Source of the DNA: Haloprofundus halophilus
Lineage (GTDB): Archaea; Halobacteriota; Halobacteria; Halobacteriales; Haloferacaceae
Assembly (NCBI RefSeq): GCF_003439925.1
Contig: NZ_QQRR01000002.1
Coordinates: forward strand, 124,001-188,000
Length of the DNA stretch: 64,000 bases
Direction: 5' to 3'
Part shown: positions 8,690 through 16,258 of the stretch, one piece after another
How the letters are laid out: every line of letters starts with the position of its first letter
How positions within the stretch are numbered: position 1 is the stretch's first letter
Position numbers and translations under genes: made by a program
Notes under the pieces: model-generated
Seen by the model: the letters and a program-made list of their open reading frames with translations, nothing else
What the model was told of the DNA's origin: nothing
Databases searched by the model: none

Positions 8690-9742
8690 ATGAACTACCG
8701 AACGCTGGGCGATTCGGGAGTGGAAGTGAGCGAAGTCGGCTTCGGCGCGTGGGTCGTCGGCACCGACTGGTGGGGCGACCGAACCGAACAGCAGGCCATC
8801 GAGATGATCGAACACGCCCTCGACCGGGGGATCACGTACTTCGACACCGGCGACGTCTACGGTCACGGCGACAGCGAGAAACTCGTTGGGAAGGCGCTTT
8901 CGGACCACCGCGACGAGGTGACGCTGTCGACGAAGATCGGCTACGACTTCTACAACCACCCGCAGGCGGGCCACGGCGAGTTGCCCAAGCGGTTGGACCC
9001 CGAGTGGATTCGAACCTGCGTCGAACGGAGCTTAGACCGGCTCGACACCGATTACGTCGACTTCCTCCAACTGCACAACGCGAACGTCGACGAAGTGACG
9101 CCGGAAGTGGTCGAGACGCTCGAATCGCTGCAGGAGGAGGGAACCGTCGACGCCCTCGGTTGGGCGCTCGGCCCCTCTATCGGGTGGCTCGCGGAGGGTG
9201 ACCGCGCCGTCGAACTCGACTTCGACGCCGTTCAGACGGTGTTCAACGTGTTCGAGCAGACTCCCGGACGCCACTTCCTCGACACCATCGCACGCGAGGG
9301 GGCGGACACGTCGGTCATCGCCCGGGTCCCCCACTCCTCGGGACTGTTGAACGAACAGGTGACGCCCGACACCGAACTGGATGCCGGTGATCACCGCGGG
9401 TTCCGCCCCGACGAGTGGTACGAGACGGGATGGGAGAAGGTCGAAGCGCTTCGGTTCCTCGAGCGCGACGGAGAACGGACGATGGGCCAAGCGGCGATTC
9501 AGTGGCTACTCAGCCACGACGCCGTCGCGTCGGTGACGCCGACGTTCCGGACGGCGGACGACATCGACGAGTGGGCGGCCGCCTCCGAGACGCCGCCGCT
9601 CTCCGAGGCGGAAGTCGAACGCGTCGAGACGCTGTATCAGGATAACTTCGGCGTATCCCGCGACGACGGCATGGATAGCCTTCGCTCCTCCGTCGACGGT
9701 GCGGACCTGGTCGGCACCGGAAAGCAGAACGCCGGGTTGTAA
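8690..9742 (+). CDS. Aldo/keto reductase
   Basis: A 350-residue NAD(P)H-dependent aldo/keto reductase of the YhdN/Tas-like subgroup. The catalytic tetrad segments are visible: Asp/Tyr in YFDTGDVYGHGDSEKLVG (about 47-64), Lys in LSTKIGYDFY (about 80-89) and His in DFLQLHNANVD (about 122-132). The C-terminal coenzyme-binding stretch is AAIQWLLSHDAVASVTP and TFRTADDIDEW. The (beta/alpha)8 barrel is full length. It is a monocistronic gene in this arrangement; substrate unknown. Confidence 0.92.
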   Translation: MNYRTLGDSGVEVSEVGFGAWVVGTDWWGDRTEQQAIEMIEHALDRGITYFDTGDVYGHGDSEKLVGKALSDHRDEVTLSTKIGYDFYNHPQAGHGELPKRLDPEWIRTCVERSLDRLDTDYVDFLQLHNANVDEVTPEVVETLESLQEEGTVDALGWALGPSIGWLAEGDRAVELDFDAVQTVFNVFEQTPGRHFLDTIAREGADTSVIARVPHSSGLLNEQVTPDTELDAGDHRGFRPDEWYETGWEKVEALRFLERDGERTMGQAAIQWLLSHDAVASVTPTFRTADDIDEWAAASETPPLSEAEVERVETLYQDNFGVSRDDGMDSLRSSVDGADLVGTGKQNAGL

Positions 9743-10055
9743 ACCCTCTACTGCGATACGAATTCTCGAAGAACGAGCAAGCGACGTTCCGCCTGTACTA
9801 TAGCGACCACGGCCGCGACTTCGAACTCGACGACATCGCCGAAGACGCCCGGCCGAGAGCCGCCCAGTGCGACCTCCGGTGAGGTAGCAGACCACTTCGA
9901 CTCTCGACGAACGCGGTCTTCGAACGGCTCCGTCGCGGACGGACGGATCTCGTCGCAAAGACACTCTCGCTGTTCTCACTAGGTCGGACGGCCGTCGAAG
10001 GAGCGCGACGCGCCGCGTTCGCGGTTACTTAATACCCTCCCACACGAGGCCCCGG
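9743..10055 (+). other. Intergenic region with a probable gene remnant
   Basis: After the reductase stop, one frame at about 9759-9881 reads LRYEFSKNEQATFRLYYSD and continues HGRDFELDDIAEDARPR before a stop. It has the acidic look of real haloarchaeal coding sequence but lacks an in-frame start. I interpret it as the tail of a decayed gene of unknown family. The remainder to the promoter at 10056 shows nothing recognisable. Confidence 0.3.
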
Positions 10056-10063
10056 TTATATAT
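10056..10063 (+). promoter_or_regulatory. Strong box A upstream of the DUF7344-like gene
   Basis: TTATATAT in otherwise GC-rich sequence; transcription would start near 10086-10092. The first ATG after it is at 10094, opening a 31-codon frame that ends TAATG on the start of the next gene at 10189. Confidence 0.5.
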
Positions 10064-10188
10064 CGTCGGCCATTATAGTAACTAACTGACAGTATGTGGT
10101 CCAGCCTTCAGCGAAGAACGAGCGTCGCTACGTGCTCGGTGAAACAGTTCGGTCGGCACCTCGACGTCGACCACGCCTCACCACAGTA

Positions 10189-10524
10189 ATGTCCGCGAAC
10201 GACCCCGAACGATCGCTCTCACCGTCGACGGTGTTCGAGTTGCTCGCCGACCCCTCGCGCCGGGGCGTGCTGTACGCCCTCTCCGAGTCGGACGACGGTA
10301 TCCGGTACGAACGACTCGTCGACGGCCTCCTCCGTCGAGAGATCACACCGTTCGACGACCGACGCCGACTCCGCCTCGAACTCCACCACACCGTGATACC
10401 GAGACTGACCGCGTCCCCGTTCGTTCAGTACGACCGCCGGACTCGCCGTCTCCGACTGACCGACCCGCAGTCGGAACTCGAACCGTATCTCGAGTTTGCA
10501 CGGTCGATGGACCGTTCCCGGTAG
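10189..10524 (+). CDS. DUF7344-like haloarchaeal winged-helix protein
   Basis: A 111-residue protein typical of the abundant haloarchaeal short winged-helix family: STVFELLADPSRRGVLYALSE forms the first helices, RYERLVDGLLR the next, and LELHHTVIPRLTASPFVQYD the recognition helix and wing entry. The C-terminus ends in a helix LEPYLEFARSM. Presumably a DNA-binding regulator; target unknown. The start at 10189 is chosen because the upstream extension is rich in Arg and Ser and lacks acidic residues. A 31-codon upstream frame ends at the start codon (TAATG), which could couple translation. Confidence 0.8.
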   Translation: MSANDPERSLSPSTVFELLADPSRRGVLYALSESDDGIRYERLVDGLLRREITPFDDRRRLRLELHHTVIPRLTASPFVQYDRRTRRLRLTDPQSELEPYLEFARSMDRSR

Positions 10525-10681
10525 TCGCGTGCTCCGGCCATCCGCATCCCGCTCTCGCACCCCTCCGTTTCGCTTCGAATCGGACGGCAGGCGACGGTGC
10601 GTGCGCTCACCCACCCACTTTCACTGCGCACCCTCGACAACCGTCGGAAAGTAATACGTTCATCGACGTCGTCGGTATCGT

Positions 10682-11110
10682 ATGACCGACTCACACGTCC
10701 ACGTCTCGGTTTCGGTCGTCGCCGACGGCGAGACTATCGGCCGGTACGACTCCGACTCGCAATCGACCGCGAACGCGTCGGAGACGACAGAAGACGCCGA
10801 CGAGCGGGGTCGAGCCGCCCCGGCCGAAACGACCGAAGCCGCCGAGACGCACCAGGCGGTCGAGACGCCCGAAACGGACCACGAACCGGACGCCGATGCC
10901 GGAACCGATTCTGACGACTCCGAATCGGACGCGGCGGCGACGTTCGAGCTGTACCGCGACAGAGCCGACGAGTGGCGCTGGCGGCTCCGACATCGAAACG
11001 GCAACATCATCGCCGACGGGGGCGAGGGTTACTCGTCGAAGGCGGCCGCGAAAAACGGTATCGAGAGCGTCCGAAGGAACGCGCCGGGAGCGACGCTCGT
11101 GACGCGCTGA
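10682..11110 (+). CDS. DUF1508 (YegP/HVO_2922-like) domain protein
   Basis: A 142-residue protein with a short beta strand start, a long acidic Glu/Asp/Ala/Thr-rich linker (about residues 25-88), and one C-terminal DUF1508 domain: FELYRDRADEWRWRLRHRNG, then NIIADGGEGYSSKAAAKNG and IESVRRNAPGA. Members are usually one or two repeats of this alpha/beta unit; only one is present here. The biochemical role is unknown. It stands alone, with GTAATACG at about 10650-10657 as a possible box A. Confidence 0.85.
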   Translation: MTDSHVHVSVSVVADGETIGRYDSDSQSTANASETTEDADERGRAAPAETTEAAETHQAVETPETDHEPDADAGTDSDDSESDAAATFELYRDRADEWRWRLRHRNGNIIADGGEGYSSKAAAKNGIESVRRNAPGATLVTR

Positions 11111-11152
11111 GCCGACTGGGTCGTGCGACTCGACCGAATCAACCGGGTCGTC

Positions 11153-12685
11153 TCAGGCGAGGAAGACGTGTCGCGGTCGGTCCGCCAGCACGTCGCGGCC
11201 CCACTGGACCGTCTCGCGGAACTCGTTGCTGCGGAAGAAGCCCATCGCGTCCTCCTTCGAGCGCCACTGACTGGCGATGAACATGTCGTCTTCGTCCTCG
11301 ACGTTCACCATCAGGTCGGTCTCCTGGTGGCCCTCCATCTCGTCTAAGAGGCCGCCGACGGTGCCGAACTTGTCGACGAACTCCTCTCGGTGGTCGGATT
11401 TGACCGTGTAGAACATCCCCATCGTGCCGAACCCGGACTCTTCGCCCGCGCGCGAGACGATGCCGGGGAGCTCCGAGAGGAAGCCGGCGGCCGTCTCCGC
11501 GGCGCTCTGGGTCTCCCAGATGCTGACGACGGCCGACCGACCCCGCTCGTTCGCCTCGTAGACGGCCGTCTTGACGTGCGTCCCGTAGTGTTCGAAGTTG
11601 CCGCGGAGGCCGTCGACCTCGTCGAACACCTCGTCGGTGTCGGCTTCCGAGTACAGCACCGTCGCGTACACGTCCTCGCCGTGGGGCTGTCCGGCGTAGA
11701 TGTTCAAGTCGGTGAGTTCGCCGCGAATATCCTCGTCGTCCGTCGACTCCTTATCGTGGCCGTCGTCACCGTGGTGGCCACCGTCGCCGCCGTGGTGACC
11801 ACTGTCGCCGCCGTGGTGGTGACCGCTGCCCTCACCGTGACCGTGGTGTCCGCCGCTCTCACCGTGGTCGTGACCGTGGTGGTCGCCAGCGCCGTCGTGT
11901 TCGCTCGTCGGCACCGGTTCGCCGTCGAGGTACGCGCCGAGGTCGGTCGGCGGGAAGCGTCGCCCGACGTAGAACTGCCCGAACTCGCCGTAGCGAGACG
12001 ACGCTTCGTCGAAGCGCATCTCGTAGACGATATCCTTGATGTCGGTCGGGTCGCTGCCGAACAGGGTGACGCCCCACTCGTAGTCGTCGAAGCCGACGCT
12101 AGAGGCGATGACCTGCTTGATTTTGCCCGCGTACTTCCGTCCCACGTCGCCGTGGCCGGCCATCAACTCGGCGCGCTCCTCGAAGGAGAGGTCGTACCAG
12201 TTGTACTCCTCGCCGCGGCGCTTGCTCATCGGGTAGAAACTGACGTACTCGTCGTCGGGGATGTCGGGCTTCATCTTCCCCTCGATGTAGCGCCGGAGAC
12301 CCTCGTCGACGGCGTCTGCGCCCTCCTCGAAGTACTCGTCGGAGACGTAGCCGCTGACTTCGGTCACCGAGACGTACGACGTCGGTTGGTCGGTGAACCC
12401 GGCGAGCGCGGTCCGCTCGAAGCGGCGCTCGGCGGTCGACAGCGCGTCGAGCGTCGGCCGGAAGTGCAGTACCAGGAGGTCGGCTTTGTGACCGACGACG
12501 GAGAACACCGCCGACGCGCCCGCCTCGTCGTCCTCGACTGCTTCGTGCGACTGGAGGTAGTCGACCGCTTCCTCGACGGCGCGGTCGCGCTCTCGCTGGG
12601 GTGCGTTGCGCCACGCGTCCCAGTCGATGCTCCGGAAGTCGTGCAGCGCGTACCACCCTTCCTCGGTCTGCGGCGCTCGTGGCAT
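11153..12685 (-). CDS. pitA: PitA-like chlorite dismutase-fold (HemQ/ChdC-type) protein fused to ABM domains by a His-rich linker
   Basis: A 510-residue fusion. Residues ~10-250 are a chlorite-dismutase-family domain, ~263-310 a Gly/His/Asp-rich linker with about 17 histidines, and ~328-510 two tandem antibiotic-biosynthesis-monooxygenase (dimeric alpha-beta barrel) units. Coproheme decarboxylase residues appear conserved in identity and spacing: Tyr151 and Lys155 in YPMSK, His178 in MAGHGDVGRKYAGK, Arg224 in YEMRF. These match Tyr145, Lys149, His172 and Arg218 as I recall them for Geobacillus HemQ. The PitA fusion is known from Haloferax. Likely roles are heme maturation or heme/peroxide chemistry. 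The start at 12685 is chosen because an upstream extension is basic. It is divergent from an FNT-family channel gene. Confidence 0.9.
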   Translation of the reverse strand: MPRAPQTEEGWYALHDFRSIDWDAWRNAPQRERDRAVEEAVDYLQSHEAVEDDEAGASAVFSVVGHKADLLVLHFRPTLDALSTAERRFERTALAGFTDQPTSYVSVTEVSGYVSDEYFEEGADAVDEGLRRYIEGKMKPDIPDDEYVSFYPMSKRRGEEYNWYDLSFEERAELMAGHGDVGRKYAGKIKQVIASSVGFDDYEWGVTLFGSDPTDIKDIVYEMRFDEASSRYGEFGQFYVGRRFPPTDLGAYLDGEPVPTSEHDGAGDHHGHDHGESGGHHGHGEGSGHHHGGDSGHHGGDGGHHGDDGHDKESTDDEDIRGELTDLNIYAGQPHGEDVYATVLYSEADTDEVFDEVDGLRGNFEHYGTHVKTAVYEANERGRSAVVSIWETQSAAETAAGFLSELPGIVSRAGEESGFGTMGMFYTVKSDHREEFVDKFGTVGGLLDEMEGHQETDLMVNVEDEDDMFIASQWRSKEDAMGFFRSNEFRETVQWGRDVLADRPRHVFLA

Positions 12686-12770
12686 GCCCCGACGTTGGAC
12701 CCCGTCGACTAAGGGCGTTTTGAGTCGCGACGCGGAGAGCCGCCCCCGCACCTGATTTCACCCCAACTGG

Positions 12771-12777
12771 TTTTACA
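12771..12777 (+). promoter_or_regulatory. Box A-like element of the FNT gene
   Basis: TTTTACA lies about 30 nt upstream of the ATG at 12807, consistent with a leaderless or very short-leader transcript in the 121-nt divergent gap shared with the PitA-like gene. Confidence 0.4.
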
Positions 12778-12806
12778 TCAGAGAGCGTCGGTCGAGCCAC
12801 TATACG

Positions 12807-13676
12807 ATGTCCTCTACGACCGACGACCCGACGGGTGCGACTCTCTCGTACCGACACATCATCGAACGGGAGATGGAGAACGCGCTCACCGAGATGCACC
12901 GCCCGGTGAAAGGCGTCGCAATCTCCGGGTTCGCCGCGGGTCTCACGGTGAGTTTCGGCGCGCTGTTCATGGGGATGGCGCTGACGTTCCAGCCGAACTT
13001 CGGGTCGACGCTCGCGAAGCAGCTCACCCTCGGCGGCGTCTCCGCCGTCGGCTTCCTGTTCGTCATCATCGGACAGACCGAGCTGTTCACCGCGCACACG
13101 ACGATGGCCGTCCTGCCCGTGCTGACCGACCGCGCCTCGGTCCGCGACCTCCTCGAACTGTGGGGGGTCGTTCTCGCGGCCAACCTCGTCGGCTGTCTCT
13201 GTTTCGCCGGACTCATCGCCGCCCTCGGCCCGTCGATGAACATCGTCGACCCGGCGGCGTTCGGGTCGATGGCTGAGGCACTCCTCCCGTTCCCGTGGTG
13301 GGTCATCACCGCCAGCGGTGTCGTCGCCGGGTGGCTGATGGGGCTCCTAACGTGGCTCGTCGCCGCGAGCCGAGACACCATCAGTCGGGTCGTCATCATC
13401 CTCGTCGTCGCCGCGACTATCGGATTCGCGCCGTTTCACCACGCGCTGCTGGGGACGACGGAGGTGCTCGCGGCGATGTTCCTCGGACAGGGCGTCACGC
13501 TCGGACAGTTCGCGCACTTCCTGACGTGGACGACGCTCGGTAACGCCGTCGGCGGCGGCGTCTTCGTCGCGCTGCTCAACTACGGCCACGTCGCGCTCGC
13601 GGGCGACGACGTCGATGTCGACTACGATGCCGGGTCGACGTCCGGGTTCGGCGACGACACGACCGACAGGGAGTGA
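12807..13676 (+). CDS. Formate/nitrite transporter family channel
   Basis: A 289-residue integral membrane protein with six to seven hydrophobic spans, as in the FocA/NirC/HSC (FNT) family that conducts formate, nitrite, hydrosulfide or other small monovalent anions as pentamers. Recognisable parts are the first helix with FAAGLTVSFGALFMGMAL, the P-loop-like segment LFTAHTTMAVLPVL, LVGCLCFAGLIAAL, and GTTEVLAAMFLGQGVTL before the last helix. The N-terminus (SYRHIIEREMENALTEM) and the acidic C-terminal tail are cytosolic. The selectivity cannot be assigned. PadR regulator follows 77 nt downstream. Confidence 0.88.
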   Translation: MSSTTDDPTGATLSYRHIIEREMENALTEMHRPVKGVAISGFAAGLTVSFGALFMGMALTFQPNFGSTLAKQLTLGGVSAVGFLFVIIGQTELFTAHTTMAVLPVLTDRASVRDLLELWGVVLAANLVGCLCFAGLIAALGPSMNIVDPAAFGSMAEALLPFPWWVITASGVVAGWLMGLLTWLVAASRDTISRVVIILVVAATIGFAPFHHALLGTTEVLAAMFLGQGVTLGQFAHFLTWTTLGNAVGGGVFVALLNYGHVALAGDDVDVDYDAGSTSGFGDDTTDRE

Positions 13677-13753
13677 CACGACAGCTGTTTGACCGACCAG
13701 TCGAAGTCCTACTAACCGAAACGCTTTCACAACGCCACCCTGATGGGCAACCA

Positions 13754-14275
13754 ATGCGGAAAAGCGGCCCACCGAAAGGCCTCATCTCGTATCTGGTTCT
13801 GGAGTTGTTGGGCGAGAGACCCCGGTACGGGTACGAGATTCTCAAGGAGATACGCGAGATAAGCGGCGGACACTGGGAACCGTCGTACGGTTCCGTCTAC
13901 CCGATTCTCTACAAGTTCGAAGAGAAAGGCTGGGCCGAGCGGGTCGACCGCGAGGACGAACCCGACCGGAAGTACTTCGCGCTGACCGACAGCGGCCGCG
14001 AAGAGCTCCGCGAGAAGCGGGTCGAAACCGGCGGCAAAGCCGAGGAGTTCGCCGACGTCATCCTCGGCTTCTACCACGTCTACGTCGCGTTCGCCACCGA
14101 CGGTCGGTTCGACGTCGAGAGCCCCGAGGAGGCGTGGCAGTTCGACGAGACGTTCAGTTCGTGGATCATCGAGCAGTTGATTCGCCACCACGAACGCGAC
14201 TTCGAGACGTTCGAACGAATCGACGACACACCCGCCGAGTTCTACGAACGCTACGGCATCGACTTCGAGTCGTAA
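13754..14275 (+). CDS. PadR family transcriptional regulator
   Basis: A 173-residue PadR protein. The winged helix covers about residues 5-90: LISYLVLELLGERPRYGYEI, then WEPSYGSVYPILYKFEEKGW and RKYFALTDSGREELRE, the three hallmarks of the family. The C-terminal ~80 residues form the helical dimerisation/effector part. The start at 13754 gives the canonical MRKSGPPKGLISY N-terminus; the in-frame extension back to 13673 overlaps the FNT stop and is unlikely. PadR proteins commonly repress adjacent transporter genes, so the FNT gene is a possible target. Confidence 0.9.
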   Translation: MRKSGPPKGLISYLVLELLGERPRYGYEILKEIREISGGHWEPSYGSVYPILYKFEEKGWAERVDREDEPDRKYFALTDSGREELREKRVETGGKAEEFADVILGFYHVYVAFATDGRFDVESPEEAWQFDETFSSWIIEQLIRHHERDFETFERIDDTPAEFYERYGIDFES

Positions 14276-14317
14276 ACGCCCGAACGAAGCAGCGACGGGA
14301 AACGAGAGGCCGCCCGC

Positions 14318-16105
14318 TCAGGAGAGCAGTTGCGGCCCGAACATCAACAGCAGGAGACTGACGAGCATCAGCAGACCGATGCCCGTCGTAATCGTGCTCG
14401 TCAACTGCTGTTTTCCTTCGACCGGCAACCGCGAGACGACCGCCTCGGTCGAGGTGCGGAGGATGCGGCCCCCGTCCAGCGGGAACGCCGGGATGCAGTT
14501 GAAGAACGCGAGGTTGAGATTTATCCACCCGACCCAGAAGAGGACGTTGGCGAGGACGAAGACGCCGCCGCCCAGCGCCGCGAGCGGACCGCTGATGGTG
14601 TAGAAACTCGTGTTCGCGGCGACGAAGCCGGCGAAGTTGGTCTCTAACCCCGGGACGACCGTCCCCGCGAAGGGGAGAAAGAGGATGAACAGCACCTGCG
14701 AGAACAGTCCTCCCTGCACGTCGCCGCCGAGGATACCGAGGAACTGCTGTGCGGGGTACGAGACGACGCCCAGGCTGTTGACGCTGATGCCGCTGAGTTC
14801 GGGCCCTTGCGTCACGCCGACGAGGCCGCGGTCGGTGCCGTCGTTCGCCGGCGCGAGCGTCACGGTGTACGTCTGCAGTTGTCCGTCGACGTAGGCGGTC
14901 ACGTTCACTTCGTCACCCGGTTGTCCGCCGTCGAGCGCCGCCTGTACGTCCGAGTAGTCGAGCGTCCGTTCGCCGTCGATGCTCGTGACGACGACCTGTT
15001 CGCCGCCGGGGACGTCCGTCTGCTCGCTCAGCGGTCCGTCCGGCGAGACGCCGAGAAGAACGCCGATCGGGCCGGTCACGTTCGACTCCTCGCCGCGCTG
15101 GTCTTCGACGGTGAGCGTGACGACGGGGTCGTCGGAGACGGCCTGACGCAGCCCGGACTCGGTGTTGACCGTCGTTCCGTCGACGGCGACGATGGTGTCG
15201 TTCGTCTCGACGCCGGCGCTGCCGTCGGCGGCCAACGGCGAGTTCGGCGACATCGCGGTCACCAGAAGCGAGCGCTGCACCGTCCGCTCGGTTCCGTCCG
15301 CGAGCGTCACGGTCACGTTCGCGGTGTCGCTCTCCTCGAGCGCGTTCTGGAGCTCCGCGTCCGAGGTGACGTTCGCGCCGTCGAAGCCGACGATTCGGTC
15401 GCCGGCGTCGATTCCGGAGGCGGCGGCCGCCGAGTTCGGGAACGTGCTGCCGACGGCCGCACCGGGCGCCGCCGCGATTGCGCCGGTCACCGGACCGAAC
15501 AGCAACACCAACGCGATAGCGGTGACCGCGAGGTTGTTCGTCACGCCGGCGGCGAACATCCGGGTCCGTCCGCCCCGACTCGCCTTCCGCTGGCTCTCCT
15601 CGTCGGGTTCGACGAACGCGCCGATGGGGAGAATCGTGAAGAGGACGACGCCCATCGACTCGATGTCGATGCCCTCGACCCGGCAGAGCAGGCCGTGGCC
15701 GCCCTCGTGGACGACGAGGCCGACGAGCAGGCCGAACGCGATCTCGGGAGCGACCGACAGCGGGAGGAAGTCGTTGACGCCCGGGATGACGAGGACGTTC
15801 CGCGGGGCGTTCACAGCCGTCGGCGCGGGGGGATTCTGGAGGATCTGGACGCCGCGGAGCACGAGGAGGACGAACGTGCCGAACATCACGACGAGGGCGA
15901 TGCCGACACCGACGTTGCTCCACGCCCGCCAGAACCGTTTCGGTGTGGCGAGCCAGTCGAGAAACGCGCGGCCCCGACGCGTGTGTATCGTCATCAGGGG
16001 ACCTTGCATCTTCACCGAACTCGGGAGGACACCGAGCTGTCGCAGGACGAGGGCGAGTACCGTGTAGAGGATCACGCCGATAAGTATCCACAGCAGCGTG
16101 TTCAT
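14318..16105 (-). CDS. Site-2 protease family (M50) membrane metalloprotease with PDZ domains
   Basis: A 595-residue intramembrane zinc protease. Membrane spans flank HEGGH at 133-137 (the HExxH zinc site) and the C-terminal CIPAFPLDGGRILR segment that supplies the third ligand (Asp of LDGG). In between lie two clear PDZ-like units (GIDAGDRIVGFDGANVTSD and GVETNDTIVAVDGTTVNTE) and a third partial one around VVVTSIDGERTLDYSD. It probably cleaves membrane-anchored regulators or leftover signal sequences. The first span at residues 3-22 supports the start at 16105. Confidence 0.93.
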   Translation of the reverse strand: MNTLLWILIGVILYTVLALVLRQLGVLPSSVKMQGPLMTIHTRRGRAFLDWLATPKRFWRAWSNVGVGIALVVMFGTFVLLVLRGVQILQNPPAPTAVNAPRNVLVIPGVNDFLPLSVAPEIAFGLLVGLVVHEGGHGLLCRVEGIDIESMGVVLFTILPIGAFVEPDEESQRKASRGGRTRMFAAGVTNNLAVTAIALVLLFGPVTGAIAAAPGAAVGSTFPNSAAAASGIDAGDRIVGFDGANVTSDAELQNALEESDTANVTVTLADGTERTVQRSLLVTAMSPNSPLAADGSAGVETNDTIVAVDGTTVNTESGLRQAVSDDPVVTLTVEDQRGEESNVTGPIGVLLGVSPDGPLSEQTDVPGGEQVVVTSIDGERTLDYSDVQAALDGGQPGDEVNVTAYVDGQLQTYTVTLAPANDGTDRGLVGVTQGPELSGISVNSLGVVSYPAQQFLGILGGDVQGGLFSQVLFILFLPFAGTVVPGLETNFAGFVAANTSFYTISGPLAALGGGVFVLANVLFWVGWINLNLAFFNCIPAFPLDGGRILRTSTEAVVSRLPVEGKQQLTSTITTGIGLLMLVSLLLLMFGPQLLS

Positions 16106-16258
16106 TGGCCCAAGAAAGGGATGGTAGCGGGAAAGACGTTCGGATTGTATCGGCGAGTCGCCGCCGCCGCAACGACGGCGCCACGCTCCCCTCTTCGGCC
16201 GACGGGGCCGCCCCGCACTGCGACCGCCAACAGAAATCAGCTCTCTCGACTCTCCGCC

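Noticed and set aside
11760-11890. Low-complexity CACCGTGG-like repeats as a CRISPR or satellite
   Set aside because: They are the codons of the His/Gly linker of the PitA-like protein, irregular in length and without spacers.
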